A stretch of DNA of 64,000 bases from Candidatus Accumulibacter sp. 66-26 (GTDB taxonomy: Bacteria; Pseudomonadota; Gammaproteobacteria; Burkholderiales; Rhodocyclaceae), in the NCBI GenBank assembly GCA_001897745.1, contig MKUH01000043.1, forward strand, positions 62,001-126,000. The letters run 5' to 3'. Shown here piece by piece: positions 28,322 to 36,071 of this stretch (the stretch's first letter is position 1; each line of letters starts with the position of its first letter). A model generated the notes under the pieces. That model was not told the origin of the DNA. It made no database searches and saw only the letters and a program-made list of their open reading frames with translations. The position numbers and the translations under genes are program-made.

Positions 28322-29613
28322 CCGAGCGGCAGATGTTCGCGCTGCTCAACCTGCTGTGGCGGGATGCGCAGCGCCCCGAGTTCCTCTGGCAGGTGCTGGC
28401 GCTCGCCGTGAGCCTGGCGCTCGCCTGGTGGCTGGCGCGCCTGCTGCGCGCGCGCGCCGAACTGCAGTCCGGGCCCGAACACGGGAGCCTGCGCAACTTC
28501 GGCGCGAGCGGCCTGAAGCGCATCCGTTTCCCGCTGCTCGCGCTGCTTCTCGTCGTCGTCTGCCGCCTTGCCCTGCAGCATTTCATCTCGGTCAGCCTGC
28601 TCGATCTCGCGGTGCCCCTGCTGCTCTCGCTGGCACTCGTGCGGGCGACCATCTTCGTGCTGCGCCGGGCCTTCGCGCCGAGCGGCTGGCTGGCCGTCTC
28701 CGAGCGTTTCATCGCCTTCGTCATCTGGCTGTGCCTGGCGCTCTACGTCACCAACCTCGACGCGCCGCTGATCGACCTGCTCGAGCAGGTGAGCTTCCGC
28801 GTCGGCAAGCAAACGCTCGACCTGTGGATGCTGCTGCACGGTGCCGTGACGGTCGGCGCCACCGTTCTCGTCGCGCTGTGGCTGGCCGGTCTCGTCGAGC
28901 ACCGGCTGACGCAGGCGGCGCAAATGGATTCGAACATGCGCGTCGTCCTCGCGCGCATCGCCAAGGCGTTGTTCTCGGTGCTCGCCGTGCTCTTCAGCCT
29001 GTCTCTGGTCGGCATCGACATCACCGCCCTCTCGGTGTTCGGCGGCGCTTTCGCGGTCGGCCTCGGCTTCGGCCTGCAGAAGATCGCCAGCAACTACGTT
29101 TCGGGTTTCATCATCCTGCTCGACCGCTCGATCCGCATCGGCAACGTGATCTCGGTCGATGCGGTCAATACCGGCATCGTCACCCAGATCACCACGCGCT
29201 ACACCGTCGTGCGCCGCCCGTCGGGCACCGAGGTGATCATTCCGAACGAATATCTGGTGAGCAACATCGTGCACAACCAGTCCTACACCGACTCGCGCGT
29301 CAGCCTGACGGTGCCGGTGCAGGTCAGCTACGCCACCGATCTGGACATGGTGATGCGCCTGATCGAGAACGTCGCGCTGGCGCAGGAGCGGGTCCTTCCC
29401 GAGCCGGCGCCGAAAGTTTCGCTGACGGCCTTCGCCGAAAGCGGCATCAACCTCGAACTCGGTTTCTGGATCAACGATCCGGAGGCCGGGACCGGCGGCG
29501 TGCGCTCGGCGGTCAATCTCGCCATCTGGCGGGCTTTCCGCGAGCACGGCGTGGAAATCCCCTTCCCGCAGCGCGAAGTGCGCCTGCTCGGCAATCCGCC
29601 GCCGGCCGTCTAG
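28318..29613 (+). CDS. MscS-family mechanosensitive channel with extra N-terminal helices
   Basis: A 431-aa membrane protein. Several N-terminal helices (about 20-40, 65-110, 130-150, 175-200) precede the MscS core: the pore helix GGAFAVGLGFGLQKIASNYV (Gly/Ala packing), the beta domain DRSIRIGNVISVD and a VIIPNEYLVSNIV motif, then the alpha/beta C-terminal region. It likely releases solutes on hypo-osmotic shock. It begins inside the rsmB stop codon. A hairpin (29628-29659) follows the gene. Confidence 0.9.
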   Translation: MTERQMFALLNLLWRDAQRPEFLWQVLALAVSLALAWWLARLLRARAELQSGPEHGSLRNFGASGLKRIRFPLLALLLVVVCRLALQHFISVSLLDLAVPLLLSLALVRATIFVLRRAFAPSGWLAVSERFIAFVIWLCLALYVTNLDAPLIDLLEQVSFRVGKQTLDLWMLLHGAVTVGATVLVALWLAGLVEHRLTQAAQMDSNMRVVLARIAKALFSVLAVLFSLSLVGIDITALSVFGGAFAVGLGFGLQKIASNYVSGFIILLDRSIRIGNVISVDAVNTGIVTQITTRYTVVRRPSGTEVIIPNEYLVSNIVHNQSYTDSRVSLTVPVQVSYATDLDMVMRLIENVALAQERVLPEPAPKVSLTAFAESGINLELGFWINDPEAGTGGVRSAVNLAIWRAFREHGVEIPFPQREVRLLGNPPPAV

Positions 29614-29627
29614 CGTCCTGCGGGCAA

Positions 29628-29659
29628 CCGCATCCGGCCGTTTGGGGGCCGGCGTGCGG
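29628..29659 (+). terminator. 3' hairpin after the channel gene
   Basis: CCGCA-T-CCGGCC pairs with GGCCGG-CG-TGCGG over a GTTTGGG loop 15 bp after the stop. There is no T-tract, so it may be a weak terminator or an mRNA-stabilising end. Confidence 0.45.
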
Positions 29660-29690
29660 CAGCGGCGATCGGGACGGGAAAGTCTAGGCG

Positions 29691-29798
29691 AAAAAAATCC
29701 CGCGTCGGGAGGCGGCGCGGGATTCAAAAGGCCCATCGTCGGAGATGGGTATCAGGGAGGGTCAAACATTGCCAGCGGGGGGAGTCGCTGATGCAACG
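29691..29798 (-). ncRNA. Candidate sibling sRNA A (C-rich loops)
   Basis: No open frame fits. On the minus strand TAGAAT (29804-29809) predicts a start near 29798. The transcript would fold as hairpin 1 (UUGC..CAGCG/CGCUG-GCAA with loop ACUCCCCC), a single-stranded CCCUCCC stretch, hairpin 2 (CCCAUC/GAUGGG) and a terminator (AAUCCCGCG/CGCGGGAUU, C-rich loop, then seven U; 29691-29724). The exposed C-rich parts could pair with Shine-Dalgarno sequences. It is nearly identical to candidate B 276 bp away. Upstream at 29859-29868 lies a direct-repeat box shared with B. Length about 108 nt; ends are estimates. Confidence 0.75.
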
Positions 29799-29803
29799 CT
29801 TGC

Positions 29804-29868
29804 ATTCTAGGTGCCGGCGCTGGTCGGGTCTGTTGCGCTTGTGCGAGCTTTGCGTGACGGTTTGTATC
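29804..29868 (-). promoter_or_regulatory. Promoter and RstA-like box of sRNA A
   Basis: Minus strand: half-sites GATAC (29864-29868) and GTCAC (10 bp further on) are followed by TAGAAT (29804-29809) whose first base is 59 nt after the first half-site base. The box is conserved with that of sRNA B, while the 19 bp just before the -10 differ, as expected when only the protein-contact parts are kept. Confidence 0.6.
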
Positions 29869-29966
29869 TTGCTTCGTAGCGCGGGCGAGCCTGTCCTGCA
29901 TCCGTCCGCCGGGCGCCAGGGGCCGGCCTCGCCGGAGGCGATTGCGGAGACGGGAAAATCTGGACG

Positions 29967-30074
29967 AAAAAAATCCCGCGTCGGGGGGCGGCGCGGGATT
30001 CAAAAGGCCCATCGTCGGAGATGGGTATCAGGGAGGGTCAAACATTGCCAGCGGGGGGAATCGCTGAGGCAACG
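29967..30074 (-). ncRNA. Candidate sibling sRNA B (C-rich loops)
   Basis: Second copy of the same RNA, 276 bp from copy A. TAGAAT at 30080-30085 predicts a start near 30074; the terminator (stem AATCCCGCG/CGCGGGATT, seven T) is at 29967-30000. Compared with A, the differences from the start site on are in the hairpin 1 bulge (A/C), in its loop (C/T) and in the terminator loop (T/C); all stem pairs are kept. That pattern points to a selected RNA structure. Resembles, in arrangement, the tandem sibling sRNAs of Neisseria (NmsR/RcoF); homology to these is not claimed. Confidence 0.75.
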
Positions 30075-30079
30075 ATTGA

Positions 30080-30144
30080 ATTCTATGCGCGCCGCCTTCC
30101 TGCGTCTGTTGCGCTTGTACTGGCTTTGCGTGACGGTATGTAAC
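30080..30144 (-). promoter_or_regulatory. Promoter and RstA-like box of sRNA B
   Basis: Minus strand: GTTACATACC and GTCACGCAAA form a 10-bp direct repeat starting at 30144; TAGAAT begins 59 nt later at 30085. The E. coli RstA box (TACATNTNGTTACA) is also a 10-bp tandem of TACA-type half-sites. Confidence 0.62.
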
Positions 30145-30232
30145 AAGGCGGGGAAGGCCGGAAACCTCGCGTTGCGCGGGCTTGCGCCGCCGCCGTCCGG
30201 CGCCCGTCTTCGTCCTTGGACCGTCGGAGGGC

Positions 30233-30259
30233 AAAAAAATGGCCCGCTTCGAGCGGGCC
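30233..30259 (-). terminator. Terminator of the small-protein operon
   Basis: On the minus strand GGCCCGCT/AGCGGGCC (8 bp, 3-nt loop) is followed by ATTTTTTT. It lies 21 bp after the stop of the small membrane protein gene and separates it from sRNA B. Confidence 0.88.
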
Positions 30260-30280
30260 GCAAGGAGGGGATCTTCTGCC

Positions 30281-30508
30281 TCAGCGTTTGGGCGGCCGGC
30301 GGGCGCGCCAGCAGCGAACGCCGTACCACACGAGCGAGCAGGCGACGGCGATGAGCAGCGCCTTGGGCGCGTCGAGCCGGCCTTCGGCCAGCAAATCCCA
30401 TGCCGCGACGCCGACGAAGACGCCGAGCCCTTCGGCAATCGGGAAGCGCTTGGACGCGGGCGTCGGCATGCCGTAGCGGTCAGTGGGTCTGTGGTCGGCC
30501 GCAGGCAT
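30281..30508 (-). CDS. Small membrane protein of unknown function
   Basis: A 75-aa protein (or 62 aa from the ATG at 30469, 11 bp after the upstream gene stop). It has two hydrophobic segments, AEGLGVFVGVAAWDLLA and ALLIAVACSLVWYGVRCW, and a basic tail RARRPPKR, so a hairpin in the inner membrane with cytoplasmic ends is likely. The longer start overlaps the preceding small gene by 29 bp; no ribosome-binding site is clear for either start. Same transcription unit as the 66-aa gene and ending at a strong terminator. I do not recognise the family. Confidence 0.6.
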   Translation of the reverse strand: MPAADHRPTDRYGMPTPASKRFPIAEGLGVFVGVAAWDLLAEGRLDAPKALLIAVACSLVWYGVRCWRARRPPKR

Positions 30509-30680
30509 GGGTGAGGGCTTGGGCGGCGTGCTTGCCGTCGCCGTCGGTGCTGCGCTCGGCGTCGTGCGTGGCGCCGGCGGCGAGCAGGTACTGGCGGGCG
30601 CTGGCGAGAAAGCGGTCGCGAATCCGGGCGTTCTGTTGGGCGATTTCGTTCATTTCGTCTTCTTCCATCGTGGGTGTCAT
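30480..30680 (-). CDS. Small soluble protein of unknown function downstream of the RstB-like kinase
   Basis: A 66-aa charged protein (MEEDEMNEIAQQNARIRDRF near the start, then helical ARQYLLAAGATHDAE and a His-containing tail). Three possible ATGs exist (30680, 30668, 30653); none has an ideal ribosome-binding site. It lies 52 bp after the kinase stop. Its likely promoter starts inside the kinase 3' end, with the same direct-repeat box and the same 59-nt spacing to a -10 as the two sRNAs, which makes this frame more credible than its length alone. No family recognised. Confidence 0.55.
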   Translation of the reverse strand: MTPTMEEDEMNEIAQQNARIRDRFLASARQYLLAAGATHDAERSTDGDGKHAAQALTHACGRPQTH

Positions 30681-30692
30681 CCTGTAGAAGCG

Positions 30693-30757
30693 ATGATAGA
30701 TGGGTCGAGCCGAAGCGTCTGCGGGTCTTGCGTCAGGTTTTCGTGACGTTCTGTAAC
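30693..30757 (-). promoter_or_regulatory. RstA-like box and -10 of the small-protein operon
   Basis: Minus strand: GTTACAGAAC and GTCACGAAAA (from 30757, covering the last codons of the kinase gene) are followed exactly 59 nt later by TATCAT (30693-30698). Over the first 40 positions it agrees with the sRNA B box at about 27, with 17 of 20 in the two direct-repeat blocks. Confidence 0.6.
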
Positions 30758-32154
30758 AGGGGCCAGGCGAGCGTGAAGCGTGCTCCGCCGAGCGGCGATT
30801 CCGCGGCGCTGGCCGAGCCGCCGTGCTGTTCGAGAACGAGGCGGGCGATGGCCAGGCCGAGACCGTAGCCGCCGGTGCCGCGGTCGCGCGAGCGGTCGAG
30901 GCGAGTAAAGGCGCTGAATACGCGCTCGCGTTCGTCCTCGGGAATGCCGAGTCCGTCGTCGTCGACGTGCACCAGGAGTTGCTCGCCGGCGATCTCGGCG
31001 CTGACGCGGATGCGCGTGCGGGCGTACTTGATGGCGTTGCGCAGCAGATTCTTGATCGCGTAGGGCATGCTCTTGCGGTCGAGCTGGACGACGAGGCCGG
31101 ACGGCAGGGCGGTGGTGTCGACGCTGACCTCCAGCTTGCGGCCGAGGATGCGGATGGCGTCGACCTCGTCCTCCAGCCAGGGCGCGAACTCGACCTGGCT
31201 GACCTGGACCTCGGGCTGTTCGCGCTCGAAGCGGGCGTAGGTGAGGCTCGAATCGATCAGGCTGTCGAGTTCGTCGAGATCGCCTTCCATCATGCGCCAT
31301 AGACGCTCGCGCTCTTCGCGTCCCTCGGTTTCGGCAATCATTTCGAGCGCGAAGCGCATGCGCGCGATCGGCGTGCGCAGTTCGTGCGAAATCGCCGAGG
31401 ACAGTTCCTTCTGCGTGGCGATCAGGCGCTGAATGCGCTCGGCCATGCCGTTCAAGGTTTCGGCGAGCAGGTCGAAGGCGCGGCTGCGCTCCTTGGGCGC
31501 GCGCGCGTCGAAGTTGCCTTCGCCGAGCGCGCGCGCCGTCTTGCGCATCGCCTCGAGGTCGCGCCAGACGGGACGGATCCAGAACCAGACGGCGATCGCC
31601 AGACAGAGGCCGATCAGGCTCCAGGTCAGCAGGCTGATGCGCAGATCGAGCGGGATGCCGCGCTGGTATTCGGGGTTGCGGTCGGGCGAGAGCGGGCCGA
31701 CGACGAGCACCTGCGAGGTCTGCTTGAGGCGGTGGTAAAGGATGTCGCCCTGCGCGTCGATGGCCAGTTCGCCGGCGTCGAGCTTCTCGGCCTGCTTGGG
31801 CGGCAGCTTGAGCGACCAGCGCTCGGCGATGGCGAGCTTGTAGGCGAATTTCTCGTCGAGCGTCTTGAGCGTCTTCTGCCACTCGTGGCGCGGCTTGCGG
31901 AAGAGGTCTTCCTCGATCAGGACGATGGTGCCGCGCATGAAGCGGCTGGTGTAGTCGTCGGTGATGCCCTTGACGGCGGTCGAGATGACGAAGTCGGCGA
32001 AGATGGCGATAGCGACGAAGGAACCCATCGCCAGCAGGTAGAAGTTGAAGAAGAGACGCGACAGGCTGTAGCCGCCGCGCCAGGGCGCCGGCTTGTAGCG
32101 GCCGAGAACGGCCAGCAGTTTGTGGCCGCCGCCGCTGCCGCTATTGCCAGTCAT
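30733..32154 (-). CDS. rstB: Sensor histidine kinase, RstB-like
   Basis: A 473-aa membrane kinase. TM1 is at about 36-57, a short periplasmic domain with FMRGTIVLIEEDLFRKP and VLVVGPLSP matches the RstB pattern, TM2 is at about 170-190, then HAMP, the H-box SSAISHELRTPIARMRF, N-box KNLLRNAIKYA, G-boxes VDDDGLGIPEDE and GTGGYGLGLAIARLV, and the ending LGGARFTLAWPL as in RstB. E. coli RstB responds to Mg2+/pH via PhoPQ; the signal here is unknown. The start overlaps the regulator stop by 14 bp. Confidence 0.9.
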   Translation of the reverse strand: MTGNSGSGGGHKLLAVLGRYKPAPWRGGYSLSRLFFNFYLLAMGSFVAIAIFADFVISTAVKGITDDYTSRFMRGTIVLIEEDLFRKPRHEWQKTLKTLDEKFAYKLAIAERWSLKLPPKQAEKLDAGELAIDAQGDILYHRLKQTSQVLVVGPLSPDRNPEYQRGIPLDLRISLLTWSLIGLCLAIAVWFWIRPVWRDLEAMRKTARALGEGNFDARAPKERSRAFDLLAETLNGMAERIQRLIATQKELSSAISHELRTPIARMRFALEMIAETEGREERERLWRMMEGDLDELDSLIDSSLTYARFEREQPEVQVSQVEFAPWLEDEVDAIRILGRKLEVSVDTTALPSGLVVQLDRKSMPYAIKNLLRNAIKYARTRIRVSAEIAGEQLLVHVDDDGLGIPEDERERVFSAFTRLDRSRDRGTGGYGLGLAIARLVLEQHGGSASAAESPLGGARFTLAWPLLQNVTKT

Positions 32155-32848
32155 GGCGGCTGAACAGGTAGCCCTTGCCGCGCACGGTCTTGATCCGTGT
32201 CGGATTGTCCGGGTCGTCGCCGAGCTTCTTGCGCAGGCGTGAGATGCGCGCGTCGATCGAGCGGTCGAGGCCGTCGAAGCCGATGCCGCGCAGCTGCTGC
32301 AGCAGGTCGTCGCGCGACAGGATGCTGCCGGCGTGGCGGGCAAGCAGCCAGAGCAAGTCGAACTCGGCGGTGGTCAGGTCGATCGCCTCGGCGCCGAGGT
32401 GGGCGGTGCGCGTCGCCTGGCTGATGCGGAACTGGCCGAAGGCGAGCGCGTCGTCGTCGCTCGCCGGCGCGCTGCCGCCGGCGGCCGGGGCGCGGCGCAG
32501 CAGGGCCTTGATGCGGGCGAGCAGCAGGCGCGGCTGGACCGGTTTGGCGATGTAGTCGTCGGCGCCGAGTTCGAGGCCGAGAATCTGGTCGAAGTCCTCG
32601 TCGCGCGCGGTGAGCATCAGGATCACGCCGGCGTAGTGCGGGCGCACGGCGCGGCAGACCTCGAAGCCGTCCTTGCCGGGCAGCATCACGTCGAGCATGA
32701 CGAGATCGGGCTTTTCCGCGAGGATGCGCGCCTCGGCGTTGTCGCCGTGCCCCTCGACGGCGACTTCGAAGTCGTTCTTGCGCAGGTATTCGGCCGTCAG
32801 TTCGGCCAGGCGTTCGTCGTCTTCGACGAGCAGGATGCGTGTGGTCAT
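32141..32848 (-). CDS. rstA: Response regulator, OmpR/PhoB family, RstA-like
   Basis: A 235-aa regulator. The receiver (about 4-118) has acidic VEDDE, phospho-acceptor Asp in LVMLDVMLPG, and the Lys in YIAKPVQPR; the winged-helix domain (about 135-230) has TTAEFDLLWLLARHAG and RSIDARISRLRKKLGDD, ending with VRGKGYLFS. OmpR-type proteins bind 10-11-bp direct repeats, matching the boxes near the sRNAs. TATCAT (32855-32860) ends 6 nt before the ATG and no ribosome-binding site is visible, so the mRNA may be leaderless. Confidence 0.9.
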   Translation of the reverse strand: MTTRILLVEDDERLAELTAEYLRKNDFEVAVEGHGDNAEARILAEKPDLVMLDVMLPGKDGFEVCRAVRPHYAGVILMLTARDEDFDQILGLELGADDYIAKPVQPRLLLARIKALLRRAPAAGGSAPASDDDALAFGQFRISQATRTAHLGAEAIDLTTAEFDLLWLLARHAGSILSRDDLLQQLRGIGFDGLDRSIDARISRLRKKLGDDPDNPTRIKTVRGKGYLFSRHDWQ

Positions 32849-32907
32849 GGCGCCATGATAGCCGCTCGGCGGCGTCGGAGAAACGCCCGGCGCGTTCCTC
32901 CGCCAGC

Positions 32908-33162
32908 CTATTTGGCGGCCAGCGGTCCGTCGCCGGCCGGCTTCTTGCGCCGCTCGAAGCGCGGTGCGGCCGGGGGCGTCAGGCCGACGATCAGGCCGCT
33001 GCCGTCGGGCAGGGCGATGGCGACCGTTTCGCCGCCGGCGCTGCGGCAGTGGTAGAGGCTGGTGGCGCCGACCGCCTGCGAACGGTCGATGCGGGCGGCC
33101 TGCAGGTGTTCGGCGAGCGTTGCGCGGTCGACCGTCGTCCATTCCAGCGCGCGCCGGGTCAT
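32908..33162 (-). CDS. Small protein of unknown function
   Basis: An 84-aa protein starting MTRRALEWTTVDRATLAEHL, with a middle part (GATSLYHCRSAGGETVAIAL, then PDGSGLIVGL) that looks like a small beta-rich fold, and a basic Pro/Lys tail. No family is recognised. Its ATG overlaps the stop of the GGDEF/EAL gene (ATGA), so it is translated with it; the rstA-like gene follows after 59 bp. Coupling suggests a role related to c-di-GMP signalling, but this is only context. Confidence 0.6.
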   Translation of the reverse strand: MTRRALEWTTVDRATLAEHLQAARIDRSQAVGATSLYHCRSAGGETVAIALPDGSGLIVGLTPPAAPRFERRKKPAGDGPLAAK

Positions 33163-35297
33163 GGCCGTTCTCCTTTCGCCGGGATGGACTTGCCGGTCTG
33201 CAGGAGCAGCGTGAACTCGCCGGCCGGGACCGGGCGGCTGAACAGGTAGCCCTGGAAGCGGTCGCAGTCGTAGCCGCGCAGCTGTTCGAGCTGCGCTTCG
33301 GTTTCGACGCCCTCGGCGATCACGTCGAGGCCGAGGCTGTGCGCCATTGCGATCACGGCGTGGGCGATCGCCGCGTCGTCGGCATCGTGGTCGATATCGC
33401 GCACGAAGGAGCGGTCGATCTTCAGCGTGTCGATCGGGAAGCGCTTGAGGTAGGAGAGGCTGGAGTAGCCGGTGCCGAAGTCGTCGAGCGAGAGCGCGGC
33501 GCCCAGGCTCTTGAGGTCGCGCAGGGTGAGCAGCGTGTTCTCGATGTCGTGCATGACCATGCTCTCGGTCAGTTCGAATTCGAGCGCGCTGCCGGCGACG
33601 CCGGTTTCGTCGAGGATGTGGCGCACGTGCTCGACGAGGTCTTCCTGGCGGAACTGGCGGGCCGAGATGTTGATCGCCACGCGCGGCGCCGGCAGCCCGG
33701 CTTCTTGCCAGGCGCGGATCTGGCGGCAGACCGTGTGCAGGACGAGGTCGCCGAGTTCGATGATGAGGCCGGTTTCTTCGGCCAGCGGGATGAACTCGGA
33801 CGGCTGGATCATGCCGATGCGCGGGTGGTTCCAGCGCAGCAGGGCTTCGGCGCCGACCACGCGGCCGCTGGCGAGCGACAGGATGGGCTGGTAGTAGACC
33901 TGCAGCTCGTCGCGCTCGATGGCGCGCCGCAGGTTGCCTTCCATGTCCAGGCGGTCGAGCGCCATCTGGCTCATTTCCGGCGCGTAGAAGCGATAGTTGT
34001 TGCGGCCGTGTTCCTTGACCCGGTACATCGCCACGTCGGCGTTGCGCAGCAGGCTTTCGCCGTGGTCGCCGTCGCGCGGGTACATGGCGATGCCGATCGA
34101 GGCGGTGACGAACAGCTCCTTCTCGGCGACGCTGAGCGGCTGCGCGAGGGCGCGCAGGATCTTGGCGCCGACGATGGAAACGCCGTCGGCGTCGTCGATG
34201 TCGGTGACGACGACGACGAATTCGTCGCCGCCCAGGCGGGCGACCGTGTCGGTATCGCGCACGCAGCCGGCGAGGCGCTCGGCGACGGTGCGCAGCAGGT
34301 TATCGGCCGGCAGGTGGCCGAAGCCGTCGTTGATCAGCTTGAAGCGGTCGAGGTCGAGCAGGAGGACGCCGACCATCTTCTGGTCCTGGCGGGCGCGGGC
34401 GATGGCTTGGGCGATGCGGTCGTTGAGCAGGCTGCGGTTGGCCAGCCCGGTGAGGACGTCGTGCGTGGCGTGGTATTCGAGCTGCTGCTCGTAGGCGATG
34501 CGTTCGCTGACGTCGTCGATGATGCTGACGAAGTGCGTCGTGATGCCGCCGCCCTCGTCGCGCACCGGGGCGATGTTCAGTTCGTTCCAGAACAGCTGGC
34601 CGTCCTTGCGGTAGTTGCGCAGGATGGCGTGCCCCTCGCGCTGGCCGCGCAGTGCGGCGCGGATTTCGGTGAGGCCTTTCTGGTTGAGGTCGTCGCGCAC
34701 GAGGAAGTGCCCACTCTGGCCGGTCACCTCGGCCGCGCTGTAACCGGTGATGCGCTCGAAGGCCGGGTTGACGTAGACGATCGGGTGATTGAGCTGCGTC
34801 GAACTGGTGATCATCACGCCGTTCGAACTCGATTCGAGCGCCCGCGACAGCTGGCGCAGCTGCGATTCCATCTGGCGATGGGCGGCGTTCGCGCGCAGGA
34901 TCGCGATGCTGCCGCTGAGATCGTCGGCGATGCGTTCGAGGACGGCCTGTTCGTCGGCCTCGAAGCCGGCCGCGCTGGCGGCGACGATGCGCAGGACGCC
35001 GAAGTCATAGGGCTCGCCGAACAGTTCCAGCGTGGTCATCGGGTGGCGCAGCCGTGCCGTGTGCTCCCAGGAAGGCGGCTCGGCAACGTCGACGCCGCAG
35101 CTGCAGGCGAACAGCTGGAAGCCTTCGATGCTTGGCGTGCCGACGCAGGCCAGCGCGTAGCCGCCGGTTTCGGTCAGCGCTTCGCAGATCGCCGCGCAGA
35201 GGCTCGCTTCGCTGTCCGCCTCGTTGCGCCGCCGGACGCATTCGCCGACGAGAAAAAGCAGGCGACGCAAGCGGTCTTCAGTCGATAAATGGGACAC
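33159..35297 (-). CDS. GAF-PAS-GGDEF-EAL c-di-GMP signalling protein
   Basis: A 712-aa cytoplasmic protein. A GAF-like sensor (about 5-150) is followed by PAS/PAC (about 150-275, ITGYSAAEVTGQ), GGDEF (about 285-440) with the intact active site LGGDEFVV, and EAL (about 455-700) with GAEALLRW and the loop 6-type DDFGTGYSSLSYLKRFP. Both catalytic domains look intact, so it could make or break c-di-GMP depending on the signal. It has no transmembrane segment. Upstream (35298-35536) is an AT-richer promoter region shared with divergent dsbB. Confidence 0.93.
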   Translation of the reverse strand: MSHLSTEDRLRRLLFLVGECVRRRNEADSEASLCAAICEALTETGGYALACVGTPSIEGFQLFACSCGVDVAEPPSWEHTARLRHPMTTLELFGEPYDFGVLRIVAASAAGFEADEQAVLERIADDLSGSIAILRANAAHRQMESQLRQLSRALESSSNGVMITSSTQLNHPIVYVNPAFERITGYSAAEVTGQSGHFLVRDDLNQKGLTEIRAALRGQREGHAILRNYRKDGQLFWNELNIAPVRDEGGGITTHFVSIIDDVSERIAYEQQLEYHATHDVLTGLANRSLLNDRIAQAIARARQDQKMVGVLLLDLDRFKLINDGFGHLPADNLLRTVAERLAGCVRDTDTVARLGGDEFVVVVTDIDDADGVSIVGAKILRALAQPLSVAEKELFVTASIGIAMYPRDGDHGESLLRNADVAMYRVKEHGRNNYRFYAPEMSQMALDRLDMEGNLRRAIERDELQVYYQPILSLASGRVVGAEALLRWNHPRIGMIQPSEFIPLAEETGLIIELGDLVLHTVCRQIRAWQEAGLPAPRVAINISARQFRQEDLVEHVRHILDETGVAGSALEFELTESMVMHDIENTLLTLRDLKSLGAALSLDDFGTGYSSLSYLKRFPIDTLKIDRSFVRDIDHDADDAAIAHAVIAMAHSLGLDVIAEGVETEAQLEQLRGYDCDRFQGYLFSRPVPAGEFTLLLQTGKSIPAKGERP

Positions 35298-35536
35298 GCC
35301 TCTCCTCCATGTATTTGATCTATTTATATTTATGACTTTTAGTATAGTTTGTTCCAGTGTAGCAAATATTGCATGGCATGGCGCACGCGCACGCCTGCTC
35401 GGAAGCGGAGCGGAAGTGGCTTAGAATTGCGGACCTTCACGGCGGTCGGCGAAGGTCGCGGGTACGGGGTTCGCAGCCGCCGCCCCGGCGGCACGGAACG
35501 GCGCCGCTTTCGCGTAACGCAAAGGTGAGTTCAATC

Positions 35537-36040
35537 ATGGAATTTCTGAATCGTCTGAATCGACTGGGCGCGCGCGCCGTATTTGCCCTGCTTGCCGTCG
35601 TTGCCGGTGGGCTGGTCGGCGTCGGGCTGGCGATCGGCGAATTGATGCACATCAATCCCTGCCCCCTGTGCATCTTCCAGCGCGTGCTCTATCTCGCGCT
35701 GGCGGCGGTGGCGCTGTGCGGCGCGCTGGCGCCGGCGCTGCGCCGGCTGTGGGGCGGGCTGCTCGGACTGATCGCCGCCGGCGGCCTGGCGACCGCGCTC
35801 TACCAGAGCTGGATGCAGTTCTATCCCGAGGCGGTGACGCAATGCGGCTTCGGCGAGCCGACGCTGATCGAGCGGCTGGTCGACTGGCTGGGCATGCAGT
35901 GGCCCCTGATGTTCATGGCCACCGGCTTCTGCACAAGTAAGGAAAGCGTTCTTGGCCTCTCGATGGCCAACTGGTCCGTCTTCTGTTTCGCGGGCTTCCT
36001 GCTTGCCGGCGCCTGGGTCGGCTGGCGTCGGCGCGGCTGA
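35537..36040 (+). CDS. dsbB: Disulfide bond formation protein B
   Basis: Quinone-linked membrane oxidase that re-oxidises DsbA. It is 167 aa with four helices. The first redox pair is in NPCPLCIFQR after helix 2 start; the second pair lies in the periplasmic loop (TQCGF and GFCTS). A good AAAGGTGAG ribosome-binding site (35521-35529) fixes the ATG at 35537; the longer frame from 35369 has no hydrophobic start. TAGAAT near 35416 is a possible -10, leaving a leader of about 105 nt. Confidence 0.94.
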   Translation: MEFLNRLNRLGARAVFALLAVVAGGLVGVGLAIGELMHINPCPLCIFQRVLYLALAAVALCGALAPALRRLWGGLLGLIAAGGLATALYQSWMQFYPEAVTQCGFGEPTLIERLVDWLGMQWPLMFMATGFCTSKESVLGLSMANWSVFCFAGFLLAGAWVGWRRRG

Positions 36041-36071
36041 TCTGGCGGCCGCGCCCGGCCGTCGATTTCCT

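Noticed and set aside
35505-35530. GTAACGCAAAG before dsbB as another RstA-like box
   Set aside because: Only one half-site resembles the motif, the 10-bp repeat is missing, and the stretch is partly the dsbB ribosome-binding site.
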